Shown here in pieces: positions 9,175 to 20,627 of a stretch of 64,000 nucleotides of DNA; the first letter of the stretch is position 1; each line of letters starts with the position of its first letter. The stretch spans positions 1 to 64,000 of the forward strand of contig NZ_CVSW01000032.1 in the NCBI RefSeq assembly GCF_001180265.1. The letters are read 5' to 3'. The position numbers and the translations under genes were made by a program. Under the pieces are notes generated by a model. That model searched no databases, was not told the DNA's origin, and worked only from the letters and a program-made list of their open reading frames with translations. The stretch comes from Prochlorococcus marinus. Lineage in GTDB: Bacteria; Cyanobacteriota; Cyanobacteriia; PCC-6307; Cyanobiaceae.

Positions 9175-11181
9175 ATGGTCGCTGCATCTGTTTCATTAGA
9201 ATCACTTTGTGTAAATAGTATAAGAATGCTTGCTGTAGATGCAGTAAATAAATCCAATAGTGGACATCCTGGATTGCCAATGGGATGTGCTCCTATGGGT
9301 TATGCATTATGGCAAAACATACTGAATCACAACCCAAATAACCCAAAATGGTTCAATAGAGACCGTTTTGTATTATCAGCAGGTCATGGCTGCATGCTGT
9401 TATATTCTTTGCTCCATTTGACAGGATACAAATCAGTTTCTATAGAAGATATTAAAGAATTTAGACAATGGGGATCAAAAACTCCTGGACATCCAGAAAC
9501 ATTCGAAACTGAAGGTGTTGAAGTTACAGCTGGGCCTCTTGGAGCCGGAATTTCAAATGCAGTTGGTTTAGCAATAGCTGAAACTCACTTAGCAGCTAAA
9601 TTTAATAAGCCTGATTGCAATATCGTTGATCACTATACTTACGTAATAATGGGTGACGGCTGTAATCAAGAAGGTATCGCATCAGAGGCTTGCTCGTTAG
9701 CTGGGCATCTTAAGCTTGGAAAATTAATTGCACTCTATGACGATAATCAAATTACAATTGATGGACGAACCGACGTTTCTTTTACCGAAGATGTTTTAAA
9801 AAGATATGAAGCGTATGGTTGGCATGTACAACATGTTGAAGATGGGAATCATGATGTTAAAGGGATAACTGAAGCTATCGAAAAAGCGAAATTAATTACA
9901 AATAAGCCTTCAATTATAAAAATTTCTACCACAATAGGTTACGGTTCGCCCAATAAATCAGATACTGCTGGAATACATGGAGCAGCTGTTGGAGAAGAAG
10001 AAGCTGCATTAACTAGAGATTTTCTAAATTGGGAATATCCTCCATTTGAAATACCAGATGAAGTATATGCGCATTTTAGGCAATCAATAAACAAAGGCGA
10101 AAACTTGGAGAAAGAATGGGATTCTAAATTTGAAGAATATCAAAAAAAATATCCCTCTGAAGGAGCTGAGTTAAACAGAATGTTAAAAGGCCAATTACCT
10201 GAGAATTGGGACTCAGATTTACCCTCTTATACACCTGATGATAAAGGGTTAGCTACCAGAAAACATTCACAAATATGTTTAGGTGCTCTAGGACCTAACC
10301 TGCCTGAATTAATTGGTGGATCCGCAGATTTAACTCACTCTAACTACACAGATATCAAAGGAGAAACTGGATCATTCCAGCCTCATAGTCCTGAAAAAAG
10401 ATATTTACATTTTGGTGTACGAGAGCATGCAATGGCAGCTGTACTTAATGGTATCGCCTATCACAATAGTGGTCTTATTCCTTATGGTGGAACCTTCCTT
10501 GTTTTCGCTGATTATATGAGAGGTTCAATGAGGCTTTCAGCACTCAGCGAATTAGGAGTGATCTATGTATTAACCCATGATTCAATTGGTGTAGGAGAAG
10601 ACGGCCCAACACATCAGCCCATTGAAACTATACCTTCTCTTCGAGCAATGCCTAACATGCTAGTTTTCAGACCAGGAGACGGAAATGAGACAAGTGGTGC
10701 TTATAAGCTTGCTATCCAAAATCGAAAAAGACCTTCTGCCCTTTGTTTAAGTAGACAAGGTATGCCAAATCAAGAAAATACTTCGATCGACAAAGTTGCT
10801 CTAGGAGGATATATAGTTTCCGATTGCGAAGGTATACCAGATCTTATTTTTATTGGTACTGGAAGCGAACTGAATCTTTGCATTGAAGCAAGTAAGGAAA
10901 TTTCAAGCTTAGGTAAAAAAATTAGAGTTGTTTCTATGCCTTGTGTAGAACTTTTCGAAGAACAAGAAGAATCTTACAAAGAAAGTGTTTTACCTAGTAG
11001 TGTGAAAAAGAGAGTTGTAGTAGAAGCTGCCCATTCATTTGGTTGGCATAAATATACCGGTTTTGATGGAATTTGTATTACTATGGATAGGTTTGGTGCA
11101 TCAGCACCAGGTGGAGAATGTATGAAAAATTTTGGATTTACACTCGAAAACGTAGTTAATAAGACGAAGGAAATTCTATAA
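9175..11181 (+). CDS. tktA: Transketolase
   Basis: Transketolase moves two-carbon units between sugar phosphates and is a Calvin-cycle and pentose-phosphate enzyme. The 668-residue protein has the thiamin-diphosphate motif GDGCNQEG with downstream [10 protein letters not shown] (about residues 159-200). The pyrimidine-domain segment [18 protein letters not shown] lies near 420. [15 protein letters not shown] (about 470) is a further transketolase signature. It lies 43 bases after fabF and is convergent with thiC, which makes the pyrimidine half of its cofactor; the adjacency may be chance. Confidence 0.98.
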   Translation: MVAASVSLESLCVNSIRMLAVDAVNKSNSGHPGLPMGCAPMGYALWQNILNHNPNNPKWFNRDRFVLSAGHGCMLLYSLLHLTGYKSVSIEDIKEFRQWGSKTPGHPETFETEGVEVTAGPLGAGISNAVGLAIAETHLAAKFNKPDCNIVDHYTYVIMGDGCNQEGIASEACSLAGHLKLGKLIALYDDNQITIDGRTDVSFTEDVLKRYEAYGWHVQHVEDGNHDVKGITEAIEKAKLITNKPSIIKISTTIGYGSPNKSDTAGIHGAAVGEEEAALTRDFLNWEYPPFEIPDEVYAHFRQSINKGENLEKEWDSKFEEYQKKYPSEGAELNRMLKGQLPENWDSDLPSYTPDDKGLATRKHSQICLGALGPNLPELIGGSADLTHSNYTDIKGETGSFQPHSPEKRYLHFGVREHAMAAVLNGIAYHNSGLIPYGGTFLVFADYMRGSMRLSALSELGVIYVLTHDSIGVGEDGPTHQPIETIPSLRAMPNMLVFRPGDGNETSGAYKLAIQNRKRPSALCLSRQGMPNQENTSIDKVALGGYIVSDCEGIPDLIFIGTGSELNLCIEASKEISSLGKKIRVVSMPCVELFEEQEESYKESVLPSSVKKRVVVEAAHSFGWHKYTGFDGICITMDRFGASAPGGECMKNFGFTLENVVNKTKEIL

Positions 11182-11195
11182 TTGCTAATTTATAA

Positions 11196-12569
<1,374 letters not shown>

Positions 12570-12605
12570 TTATAAATTTTAAAAGTTTTATTACTAAAGT
12601 TTGAT

Positions 12606-12692
12606 CAAATTTCCACTTCCCTGAATCATTAATAATGATTCAGGTTCAAAGGGTATGATCTCAGCTAAGTTAAATTTCTTAGCACCCCTAGT
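12606..12692 (-). promoter_or_regulatory. TPP-riboswitch-like element in the thiC leader, altered second arm
   Basis: Read on the minus strand, the leader shows P2 as GGGGT (12688-12684) with ACCC (12654-12651). P3 is GCTAAG/CTTAGC (12683-12678 with 12669-12664), followed by the conserved CTGAGA-type stretch AGCTGAGATCATACCC. TTTGAACCTG follows, as in TPP aptamers. This is the pyrimidine-sensing half. The second arm, normally P4, internal loop, P5, is instead one continuous 11-bp hairpin (CCTGAATCATT, loop ATT, AATGATTCAGG) followed by GGAAGT. The bases that normally bind the pyrophosphate are not visible. Position before thiC and the conserved half make a riboswitch very likely; the ligand is uncertain. 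Confidence 0.8.
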
Positions 12693-12760
12693 ATTTATAT
12701 TATTGATAGCTCTTTTCTAAAGAATAGTCATCAAATATTGTGTGAAAATACATAAATATT

Positions 12761-12976
12761 TTATTTAATTTTTTGATAAAACTTTATCTTTTTTAAAATT
12801 TTCTTTCTAGCTAATCTTCTTCTTAAATCTTTCTCAAAAATAATTGAAATCCCCATTAAACCAATAGGCAAATAAAAAATCTTCCTATTATTATCCCTAA
12901 AAATCAGGCCAATAGATGATATAAGAATCATAAAAGGAGCTACAAAAGACAAAAAAAATCTTTTATTAATTTTCAT
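12761..12976 (-). CDS. Small hypothetical membrane protein
   Basis: An unrecognised 71-residue protein. Two hydrophobic stretches (about residues 7-25 and 34-47) look like membrane helices, and the C-terminus is strongly basic (DLRRRLARKKILKKIKFYQKIK region). The start is 7 bases after the stop of the M20 peptidase gene on the same strand, so it is likely the last gene of the ruvB-TPR-peptidase run. Coding status rests on length, position and membrane-protein character. Function unknown. Confidence 0.6.
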   Translation of the reverse strand: MKINKRFFLSFVAPFMILISSIGLIFRDNNRKIFYLPIGLMGISIIFEKDLRRRLARKKILKKIKFYQKIK

Positions 12977-12983
12977 TATCAGA

Positions 12984-14156
12984 TTAATTATTTATTTCAT
13001 TGTTTAATTTTACAATGGATTCAGTTATCACTTTAATACCAACAGCAATAGCTCTTTCATCAGGATCAAACTTGGAATTATGAAGTGGAGCGCATCCTTT
13101 TGAACTGGAAACACCAAGCCTAAACATAGCACCAGGGATCTCATGCAAAAACTCAGCGAAATCTTCAGCTCCTAACGATGGTTTTTGTAATTCGATAACA
13201 TTTTTTTGACCCAAAACCATAATTCCCGATTCTCTGAGGACTCTATTAATTTCAGGATTATTATTAACTGGTGGAGTAATTTCTCTAAATTTAACTTTTG
13301 CATCAGCTCCGCAACTATTGACTAAAGAAGAGATATTTTCATTGAGCCAATTACCAATATTTCTAAATAATTTAAGATTAGTGCATCTAACAGTCCCAAC
13401 TAAATTAACCTTTTCTGCAAGAACATTGAATGCATTTCCACCATTTATTTTACCAAAAGTTATTACTACAGGATCTAAAGGATCTAATTTACGTGTTATT
13501 GATTCTTGAATTCCCGAGATAACTTTAGAAGCAACCCAAATAGCATCAACACCTTCATGAGGTCTAGCACCATGGCCTGATTTTCCTTTGATCTCAACCT
13601 TTAGTTCACCAGCAGCTGCAGTTAAACTTCCCTCTTTAATTCCAATAGTTCCTACAGATAAATCAGGGTAAACATGAACCCCAAAAATATAGGTTAAACC
13701 ATTTGTTGCACCATCATTAATCATCCATCTTGCTCCACTCGCAATTTCTTCAGCGGGCTGAAAAATTATTCTAATCCCAAAGTCAAGTTCTAAATGCTTA
13801 ACAATTTTTGCTACACCCAATCCAATTGATATATGCAAATCATGACCACAGGCGTGCATAACACCATCTACTTTTGAAGAATAACTTAATTTAGTCTCCT
13901 CAAATATTGGTAAAGCATCCATATCCACTCTTACCCCAATAATGCCATTATCTGTGGGGCCAAAATCAGCGATGACTCCAGTCCTTCCAATAGATTCTCT
14001 GACGGTCCAACCAATATTTTTTAAGTAACCACTAATCAAAATCGCTGTTTGATTTTCAAATCCACTTAATTCCGGATGTGCATGGATATGTCTTCTTAAA
14101 TTAATTAATTCATCATTAAACGAATCAATCTTCTGAAACAACTGATCTCTATTCAT
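12984..14156 (-). CDS. M20D-family amidohydrolase/peptidase
   Basis: This 390-residue protein belongs to the zinc-dependent M20 family that includes hippurate hydrolase, N-acyl-amino-acid amidohydrolase and plant IAA-amino acid hydrolases. Metal-ligand motifs are in order: C103/H105 in MHACGHDLH, the glutamates of QPAEEIASGA (about 137-142), the histidine of GVHVYPD (about 163), and the late HNSKF (about 364). SGHGARPHEGVDAI marks the dimerisation domain. It lies between a TPR-protein gene and a small membrane-protein gene. The exact substrate cannot be read from sequence. Confidence 0.88.
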   Translation of the reverse strand: MNRDQLFQKIDSFNDELINLRRHIHAHPELSGFENQTAILISGYLKNIGWTVRESIGRTGVIADFGPTDNGIIGVRVDMDALPIFEETKLSYSSKVDGVMHACGHDLHISIGLGVAKIVKHLELDFGIRIIFQPAEEIASGARWMINDGATNGLTYIFGVHVYPDLSVGTIGIKEGSLTAAAGELKVEIKGKSGHGARPHEGVDAIWVASKVISGIQESITRKLDPLDPVVITFGKINGGNAFNVLAEKVNLVGTVRCTNLKLFRNIGNWLNENISSLVNSCGADAKVKFREITPPVNNNPEINRVLRESGIMVLGQKNVIELQKPSLGAEDFAEFLHEIPGAMFRLGVSSSKGCAPLHNSKFDPDERAIAVGIKVITESIVKLNNEINN

Positions 14157-14159
14157 TAG

Positions 14160-14960
14160 TTATTTTAAATCGATAAAGTTCATCAAATTTTTAATTGGTA
14201 TTGGAGGCCATCTTCTTATTTGTTTTAACCATTCCTCATCACTATACCTAGGATCTAATTCAGTTACTGCGATCCAATTACTCTCTGCTTGACCTGATTC
14301 ACCTTTGGTCCAATTCAAAGCTGTTAAAGCTGCCCTAGCGTCAGCAAAAGTTGGATAACGTCTTATTAATTTTTTTAATTCTTTTTCAGATTCATCAATA
14401 TTGCCCAATTGGAAATCTGCTAAAGCCATACTTGACCTTGCCATAGCAAATCCAGGATTATATAGAGCAGCTTTTGAATATAAATCTCTTGCTTTTTCCC
14501 ATTGAGATATAGAACCTTCAACATTAGCTAAATTATATAAAGCAGAAAAATTTTTACTATCTTGAGAAATAACAAACATATAATCTTTTCTCGCTTGTGA
14601 CCATAGACCCAATGCTTCCTCTGCTATACCTCTGTTAATGTAAGGATCTATTTCACTTGGATTTAAAATAATTGACTTGTTTTGGTCATCTATTGACCCC
14701 TCTACATCTCCTAATACAAGTCTTACATTACCTCTATTACTCAAACCTGCAGCATCATCAGGATAAGAATCTAGATAGCTATTCCACTCTTGTAGAGCGA
14801 GATCAAATTGTCCGACTGAACTCAACTCTAATGCATTTTTAAACAAATCCTCTCTTAAAGAGGATGAATAGCATGGTGCTACATAAAAAATATTGACAAA
14901 TATAAAAATAAATAAAAAACAAGCCTTAACTTTCTTAAAAGTTACCATTTTGTGAATCAA
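14160..14960 (-). CDS. TPR-repeat protein with N-terminal signal or anchor
   Basis: A 266-residue protein with a hydrophobic N-terminus (about residues 12-31, ending PCYSSS) that looks like a signal peptide, then four to five tetratricopeptide repeats (about 37-240; for example [20 protein letters not shown] and [20 protein letters not shown]). It probably acts outside the cytoplasm, in periplasm or thylakoid lumen, as a protein-interaction scaffold. It overlaps the end of ruvB by 26 bases; a second Met at codon 5 would also be a possible start. The family resembles TPR proteins near photosynthesis genes, but no specific role can be given. Confidence 0.85.
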   Translation of the reverse strand: MIHKMVTFKKVKACFLFIFIFVNIFYVAPCYSSSLREDLFKNALELSSVGQFDLALQEWNSYLDSYPDDAAGLSNRGNVRLVLGDVEGSIDDQNKSIILNPSEIDPYINRGIAEEALGLWSQARKDYMFVISQDSKNFSALYNLANVEGSISQWEKARDLYSKAALYNPGFAMARSSMALADFQLGNIDESEKELKKLIRRYPTFADARAALTALNWTKGESGQAESNWIAVTELDPRYSDEEWLKQIRRWPPIPIKNLMNFIDLK

Positions 14961-15993
14961 TGTATTTTTTACCTAAAGCGGTAAGCAATCTTCCTCGAGG
15001 AGTTCTAGCAAGGAAACCTATTTGAATTAGATATGGCTCAACTACAAATTCTAACATTGAAGTTTCTTCAGCCAATCCCGCTGCTATTGAATCGAGTCCA
15101 GTTGGAATATTATTGTTTTGCTTTAGAAAAAATAAATATTGTCTATCTAAAGAATCCAACCCTTTTTCGTCTATTTGGTATGAATTTAAAGCTTTTTTTA
15201 TTAGATTCCCCGAAATAAAATTAGTTTTTTTAACAACTTGTGCATAATCTCTCACCCTTCTTAATAGTCTCAAAGCAATTCTTGGAGTCCCTCTAGATAT
15301 TTTTGCTAAATTATAAGATGCTTCATCATCTAAATTTATATTTATTAATCCAGAATAATTAACAATGATTTGTTTTAATTCATCATGTGTATAAAATTCA
15401 ATTTTCTGAGATATACCAAATCTATCTCTTAAAGGAGCACTAATTGATGCTAGTTTAGTTGTCGCCCCAATCAGAGTAAATCTGGGCAGATTAATTGTTC
15501 GGCAACGCGCTCCTCTATTTGCTCCCATAGTTAAATCTAGTCTAAAATCCTCCATTGCTGAATATAACAACTCTTCAGTTAACCTATTTAAGCGATGTAT
15601 CTCATCGATAAATAAAACTTCACCTTCTTTTAATCCAAGCAGTAACCCTACAATGTCTCTAGGTCTTTCAATTGATGGTGCATTAGCTATCCTGCATTTT
15701 GTATGCATTGCATGGGCAATCAAAAAAGCTAAGGTAGTCTTACCCAAACCAGGCTGACCATATAAAAGAGTATGCTCTAAAGGTTCTTTTCTATAAATCG
15801 AGGCATCTATAGCTATTTTTAAAGAAGACTTGAGTTGTTCTTGACCAATAAATTCTTGTAAAGTAACAGGCCTAGCTAAGTTCAGATTATTATTTCTTTT
15901 TTCTTCTGGAATGATATTTGAATCAACTAGCCTAAGCTCTTTATTATGAAAAGGAGCTTCATTGTTACCTATATTAGAGGAAATTATTGCCAT
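14935..15993 (-). CDS. ruvB: Holliday junction branch migration helicase RuvB
   Basis: RuvB is the hexameric motor that drives branch migration at recombination junctions with RuvA. The 352-residue protein has Walker [12 protein letters not shown] (about residue 79), Walker [10 protein letters not shown] (about 130), sensor 1 LIGATTK (about 172) and arginine-finger region APLRDRFG. The C-terminal winged helix ends [17 protein letters not shown]. It heads a minus-strand run and its 3' end overlaps the TPR gene by 26 bases. It is divergent from smpB. Confidence 0.98.
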   Translation of the reverse strand: MAIISSNIGNNEAPFHNKELRLVDSNIIPEEKRNNNLNLARPVTLQEFIGQEQLKSSLKIAIDASIYRKEPLEHTLLYGQPGLGKTTLAFLIAHAMHTKCRIANAPSIERPRDIVGLLLGLKEGEVLFIDEIHRLNRLTEELLYSAMEDFRLDLTMGANRGARCRTINLPRFTLIGATTKLASISAPLRDRFGISQKIEFYTHDELKQIIVNYSGLININLDDEASYNLAKISRGTPRIALRLLRRVRDYAQVVKKTNFISGNLIKKALNSYQIDEKGLDSLDRQYLFFLKQNNNIPTGLDSIAAGLAEETSMLEFVVEPYLIQIGFLARTPRGRLLTALGKKYIDSQNGNF

Positions 15994-16045
15994 AATTAAA
16001 GGTTAATTGCAATTGTTCTGAGTAGAAAGATTTTTTATAACTAAA

Positions 16046-16540
16046 ATGAAAAAAAACTCAAAAAAAGTTCAAAAAAATACTAAAAAAGAAAATAATTATA
16101 AACTTCTTGCTCAAAATAGATATGCAAAATTTCAATATTCAATTTCTGAAACAATTGAAGCTGGTATTGAACTTTTAGGGACTGAAGTAAAGTCAATTAG
16201 AAACGGAAAAGCAAATTTAAGAGATGGGTACTGTTCATTCAGAGACGGTGAGATTTTATTATTAAATGTTCACATTTCACCACACAAAAATGTGGGGTCT
16301 TTTTTTAATCATGATCCATTAAGAAATAGAAAATTGCTACTTCATAAAAAAGAAATAATAAAATTAAAGTCCAATACTGAAAAAAAAGGCATGACTATTG
16401 TCCCATTATCTTTGTATTTAAAAGGTTCATGGATAAAAATAAGTATTGGAGTCGGAAAAGGGAAAAAATTACATGACAAACGACAAGATGAAAAACAAAA
16501 AAGTATGAAAAAAGAAATTAACTATGCACTTAAAAGATAA
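16046..16540 (+). CDS. smpB: SsrA-binding protein SmpB
   Basis: SmpB binds tmRNA and brings it to stalled ribosomes. Signature segments are [18 protein letters not shown] (about residues 33-50), LLNVHISPH (about 74) and [22 protein letters not shown] near the end, the basic tail that reaches into the empty mRNA channel. The N-terminus is unusually Lys/Asn-rich, and the protein totals 164 residues. The tmRNA gene is not in this window. Confidence 0.97.
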   Translation: MKKNSKKVQKNTKKENNYKLLAQNRYAKFQYSISETIEAGIELLGTEVKSIRNGKANLRDGYCSFRDGEILLLNVHISPHKNVGSFFNHDPLRNRKLLLHKKEIIKLKSNTEKKGMTIVPLSLYLKGSWIKISIGVGKGKKLHDKRQDEKQKSMKKEINYALKR

Positions 16541-16564
16541 AAAAATTATCCAGAATTATTGGAA

Positions 16565-16813
16565 CTATAAATCTAAACTCACTGAACTAGGGGGAGGAGA
16601 GGGATCTGGATCTGCAATTAACATATGCTGTAAAACAGTTTCAGGTCTCTCACTATCTCTCCAACGAATTTTATAGGCAGGCATTTTGGTACCTCTGCTT
16701 GTAGTTTGCTCTACTGGTTCCATGACCCAACCTCTTCTAGATCGGCCTTGAGGATTTCTTTTGACTACTGCATCCGCATGCTTGAAACGGAAACCAACAC
16801 GTTCACCACTCAT
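16565..16813 (-). CDS. Small conserved-type hypothetical protein
   Basis: An unrecognised 82-residue basic protein. The middle (GRSRRGWVMEPVEQTTSRG, then YKIRWRDSERPETVLQHML) looks like a small beta-rich, possibly SH3-like domain. The C-terminus is a proline- and serine-rich acidic tail (DPDPSPPPSSVSLDL). It has no membrane segment. It lies 25 bases after lysS on the same strand and is convergent with smpB. Its more ordered, less AT-biased composition supports a real gene under selection. Function unknown. Confidence 0.72.
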   Translation of the reverse strand: MSGERVGFRFKHADAVVKRNPQGRSRRGWVMEPVEQTTSRGTKMPAYKIRWRDSERPETVLQHMLIADPDPSPPPSSVSLDL

Positions 16814-16838
16814 TTAAAAATTTCGTATTGGAATAATT

Positions 16839-18380
16839 TTAATATTTTACTTCATTCAAGGGTAATTTTTCATTTTTGTTCGAAGTTATTTCTGGTTTTA
16901 ACAATGGGAAAGGAATTACATCTCTAATTGATGGACTATTTGTAATTAACATAATCAGTCTATCAATACCTATACCTAATCCTCCAGTTGGAGGCATACC
17001 AATCTCAAGAGCATTCAAAAAATCTTCATCTATACAATGAGCTTCAACATCCCCCTCATCTCTAAGTGACTGTTGTAGTTGCATTCTTTCTCTTTGATCT
17101 ACTGGATCAATCAACTCACTAAAAGCATTTGCCAGCTCTCGACCAACAATGAATAATTCGAATCTCTGAACCATATCTTTATTATCAAGATGAGGCCTAG
17201 CTAAAGGAGAAATTTCAACAGGATAATCGATAACAAAGGTAGGCTCTATAAGTTCAGACTCTACTTTTTGCTCGAAGACCTCATTTAAAAGTCTTCCCAT
17301 AGTATTTACTTTGTCAGAAAATTCAACATTTATATTTTTAACAGCTTGTTTTGCTACTTGAAAGTCTCCACTGAAAGAATCGAAATCAATGCCTGTATAT
17401 TTTTTGACTATATCTTTCATGGATATTCTTGACCAAGGTTGAGAAAAATCAATCTCTCTATCTTGATAATTTATAACTAAAGAGCCACATGTATCAGCAA
17501 CGATATCTTTAATCAGCTCTTCAGTTAAATTCATCATATCTACATAATTAGAAAAAGCTTGATAAATTTCAACTGAGGTAAATTCTGGATTATGCTTTGT
17601 ACTTATACCCTCATTACGAAAGATTCTTCCCAATTCATAAACTTTCTCAAATCCTCCAACAACCATTCTTTTTAAATGTAATTCTGTAGCTATTCTTAGA
17701 TAAAGCGGGATATCTAATGTATTGTGATGAGTAATAAATGGTCTAGCTTCAGCACCACCAGCTTCAGATTGGAGAATTGGCGTTTCTATCTCTAAAAAAT
17801 CTCTATTATCTAGCCATTTTCTTATAAAACTTATACATTTTGCTCTTGTTTTAAAAACATTTTTAGAGTTAGGATTCACTATTAAATCTAGATAACGTTG
17901 TCTATATCTTTTTTCAATATCAGTCAAACCATGCCATTTATCAGGCAAAGGCTTTAATGATTTGGATAACATTTCCCACTTTTCTACCTTAATTGAAAGC
18001 TCACCTTTATTAGTTTTTTTAATATTTCCGTATACACCTATCCAATCACCAATATCTACTATTTCCTTCAAATCTTCAAATGAGAGTAATATTTGATTTT
18101 CTAGATTACGATTAATAATCCTTTTATCCAAATAAAGCTGAATCTGACCATCTTGATCGCTTATTGTAAAAAAAGCAATTTTACCCATCACCCTTTTTGC
18201 CATAACTCTACCTGCAATAGAGACATTAAAGGATTCCTCTTGTCCATTTTCTAAATGACCAAATTTTTGAAAGAGAAATTTTGTAGTATGAGAGACTGTA
18301 AAACTCTCTGCGTAAGATGCAAAGCCTTTACTAATTAGTGAATTAGCTTTTTGTAAGCGGGCTTCTCTTATTTCAGACAA
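16839..18380 (-). CDS. lysS: Lysyl-tRNA synthetase, class II
   Basis: LysS charges tRNA-Lys. The 513-residue protein has an N-terminal OB-fold anticodon-binding domain (about 55-150). A class II catalytic core follows, with motif 2 [13 protein letters not shown] (about 260) and motif 3 [14 protein letters not shown] (about 470). The order of domains and length are those of bacterial LysRS. It lies 50 bases downstream of rpaB and is followed by a small unknown gene. Confidence 0.98.
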   Translation of the reverse strand: MSEIREARLQKANSLISKGFASYAESFTVSHTTKFLFQKFGHLENGQEESFNVSIAGRVMAKRVMGKIAFFTISDQDGQIQLYLDKRIINRNLENQILLSFEDLKEIVDIGDWIGVYGNIKKTNKGELSIKVEKWEMLSKSLKPLPDKWHGLTDIEKRYRQRYLDLIVNPNSKNVFKTRAKCISFIRKWLDNRDFLEIETPILQSEAGGAEARPFITHHNTLDIPLYLRIATELHLKRMVVGGFEKVYELGRIFRNEGISTKHNPEFTSVEIYQAFSNYVDMMNLTEELIKDIVADTCGSLVINYQDREIDFSQPWSRISMKDIVKKYTGIDFDSFSGDFQVAKQAVKNINVEFSDKVNTMGRLLNEVFEQKVESELIEPTFVIDYPVEISPLARPHLDNKDMVQRFELFIVGRELANAFSELIDPVDQRERMQLQQSLRDEGDVEAHCIDEDFLNALEIGMPPTGGLGIGIDRLIMLITNSPSIRDVIPFPLLKPEITSNKNEKLPLNEVKY

Positions 18381-18430
18381 AATTTACTTTAATATGTTTG
18401 TTTTATTTAATAAAAGTATCAGACCAAGGT

Positions 18431-19177
18431 TCAACTTGCCAAAGATGTTGCCGTTTCGCCAACTCTCTGTGATGCATAACCGATACCTCTTACAGTTAAT
18501 ATTAATTCTGGATTTCTTGGGTCTGGTTCCAATTTACCTCTTAGTCTAGCTACATAAACATCTACAACTCTTAAATCTGCAGCTCTTCGAGGAGGATAAC
18601 CCCATAATTGTTCTAAAATTTCAGCCCGTGGGACAACTTTACCAGGCTCGTCAAATAATAATTCTAAAAGGCTGAATTCAGTATAAGTTAGACTAATTCT
18701 TTCACCTGCTCTGGAAACTTGTCTTCGATTAGTATCAACAACCAAGCTTCCAAATTTCATAACTCCTTTTCCGGATGGAACTTCTTTAGTTTCTGTAACC
18801 GATACAGTAGGTCCCATCCTTCGCAAAATAGTCGCTATCCTAGCCTCTAACTCTTTAGGGCTAAATGGTTTAGATAAGTAATCATCAGCCCCTAAATCCA
18901 AACCTGCAACTCTCTCTGAAATTGCCTCTAGAGCAGTTAAGAATATTATTGGAACTACTGACTCAGCTCTTATTCTTCTGCAAACAGCGAATCCATCCAT
19001 TTTTGGAAGCATAACATCAAGAACTATCAAGTCTGGGGAATCCCTGTGAAAAGACTCAAGAGCTTCTTCGCCGTTAGTGGCTGAATAAACTTGATATCCT
19101 GCTAGTTGAAGTCTTGTAACTAATACCTTCAAAACTGCTGGCTCATCATCAACAACTAAAATTCTTGCTTTTGACAT
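18431..19177 (-). CDS. rpaB: OmpR-family response regulator, RpaB type
   Basis: RpaB is the essential cyanobacterial regulator of high-light and photosystem genes, usually phosphorylated by NblS. The receiver domain holds the phospho-acceptor D54 in LIVLDVMLPKMDG and K103 in LSKPFSPKE. A winged-helix DNA-binding domain spans about 145-240 (LTYTEFSLLELLFDEPGKVV; VVDVYVARLRGKLE). The close match to the RpaB/Ycf27 family rests on residues such as WGYPPRRAADLRVVDVYVAR. The kinase is not nearby. Upstream is a 172-base gap with no recognised gene. Confidence 0.92.
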   Translation of the reverse strand: MSKARILVVDDEPAVLKVLVTRLQLAGYQVYSATNGEEALESFHRDSPDLIVLDVMLPKMDGFAVCRRIRAESVVPIIFLTALEAISERVAGLDLGADDYLSKPFSPKELEARIATILRRMGPTVSVTETKEVPSGKGVMKFGSLVVDTNRRQVSRAGERISLTYTEFSLLELLFDEPGKVVPRAEILEQLWGYPPRRAADLRVVDVYVARLRGKLEPDPRNPELILTVRGIGYASQRVGETATSLAS

Positions 19178-19349
19178 AGTTAAAAAAGATTTGCAGATAT
19201 TTCAAAGCAAAGAATTATTGCATTGAATATTTATTCTAACAATTAAAAATATAACATTACGAACCCTCAAAGAGATATTCCCTTGATTAAAAAATTTAAA
19301 TAATTACTAAAGATATGATTTTTGTCGAACACTTTCTTATTAGCAAAAT

Positions 19350-19871
19350 TTATGATTGTACTTTTTTCTTTGAAAATTTAAACATTCTTACAAGTTGGGA
19401 GCAAATTAAAGGAGCAAAAAAACCTGTTAGAAAAACTTCAGCTAAAATATTTTGAATGCTGGGGATAAAGAATAAAAAAGTAATATCTGAAAAATTTTTA
19501 AACAAAATCTGCAAAAAATTAAGAGTCCCACATAAAAAGCTTCCAAAAGAACAAATTAAACCATACCTAAAATGGCTTACTAAAGTATCACTTTTTAATT
19601 TAAATTTCCCAAATAAAACTCCGCATAAAATTAAACCTGGTATTTGAGTAAAAGTACTTTCTAGAGTTATAGAATCCAAAATCAGACCTAAAAATAAACC
19701 AAATATTAATCCATTAATTGATCCATGAATCATTGACCAAGGCAATAACCAAAATAAAGACCAATTTGGCTGAGCACCCAAAAATCCCAGCCAATTAGGA
19801 TGCCATAAAAAAAGAACTGGGACAGAAACAAAGGAAATCATAGGCAAATTTTTTGAAAAAAATTTATTCAT
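19350..19871 (-). CDS. mreD: MreD-like rod-shape membrane protein
   Basis: MreD is the membrane partner of MreC in the cell-wall elongation complex. Called from its place right after mreB-mreC and from its pattern of five or so hydrophobic segments. I chose the ATG at 19871 because it overlaps the mreC stop as TAATG, typical of translational coupling, giving 173 residues; an upstream in-frame Met at 19901 would add 10. Sequence identity in this family is low, so the call leans on context. Confidence 0.78.
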   Translation of the reverse strand: MNKFFSKNLPMISFVSVPVLFLWHPNWLGFLGAQPNWSLFWLLPWSMIHGSINGLIFGLFLGLILDSITLESTFTQIPGLILCGVLFGKFKLKSDTLVSHFRYGLICSFGSFLCGTLNFLQILFKNFSDITFLFFIPSIQNILAEVFLTGFFAPLICSQLVRMFKFSKKKVQS

Positions 19872-20623
19872 TAAATTTTTGCTTTTAAAATTTGCACCCA
19901 ATCAATTACGTGAGGTTTTGCCAAAAGTGATATTTTTGCCGTTTTCTGCGAATTATTAAATGTCTCATTTATGGATTGAACAACGCCAATAGGAATATTT
20001 GGAGGTATTAAAGTGCTAGCAGGAGAAGATGATACAAAGTCTCCGACTTTTATATCAGTATCTTTTGAATAAAGTATTAAGCTGGGATAATCATTTCCTA
20101 AACCAACCAGTAATCCATTAATTTGAATCCTATCTACCCAAACTCCTAACCTACTTTCTGGTGAGGTTATTAAGGTCACAGATGAAGTATATAAAGAAGT
20201 ATTGCTTACTCTTCCAATTAATCCCCCAGGCCCAACAACAGAACTACCGATTTCTACTCCATCTATTGAACCTTTATTTAATATTATTTGTCTCCACCAA
20301 CTACCTGTTTTCCTTGAAATAACTGCAGCTGAAATGTTATCTTTATTAGTTGATTTTTGAAGAGATAAAATATCACGCAATCTAATGTTATCCCTTTGAA
20401 GAAGATTTAACTTTATAAAAGATTCTTGGTCTATACTTTTCAGAATAATTTCTTTTTGAAATTGTCCAGGCCAAAAAGGCTTTGAAATAAAATAATAAAA
20501 ATCCTTATAAATAGATCCTTTTGATAACCTTACGAAAACTAAAAATAAAAAAATCCCAAAAAATACCCAATTTTTCTTTTTATGCCACCAACGACTATTA
20601 GAAATTCGTCGGATATCTAACAT
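19871..20623 (-). CDS. mreC: Rod shape-determining protein MreC
   Basis: MreC links the MreB filament to periplasmic cell-wall synthases. It has one N-terminal membrane helix (about residues 17-35). A coiled-coil segment follows, then a beta-rich periplasmic domain with the family signature SRKTGSWWRQIILNKGSIDG and VVGPGGLIGRV (about 103-140). At 250 residues the length is normal. It starts 4 bases after mreB and shares a TAATG junction with mreD. Confidence 0.93.
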   Translation of the reverse strand: MLDIRRISNSRWWHKKKNWVFFGIFLFLVFVRLSKGSIYKDFYYFISKPFWPGQFQKEIILKSIDQESFIKLNLLQRDNIRLRDILSLQKSTNKDNISAAVISRKTGSWWRQIILNKGSIDGVEIGSSVVGPGGLIGRVSNTSLYTSSVTLITSPESRLGVWVDRIQINGLLVGLGNDYPSLILYSKDTDIKVGDFVSSSPASTLIPPNIPIGVVQSINETFNNSQKTAKISLLAKPHVIDWVQILKAKI

Positions 20624-20627
20624 ATTA

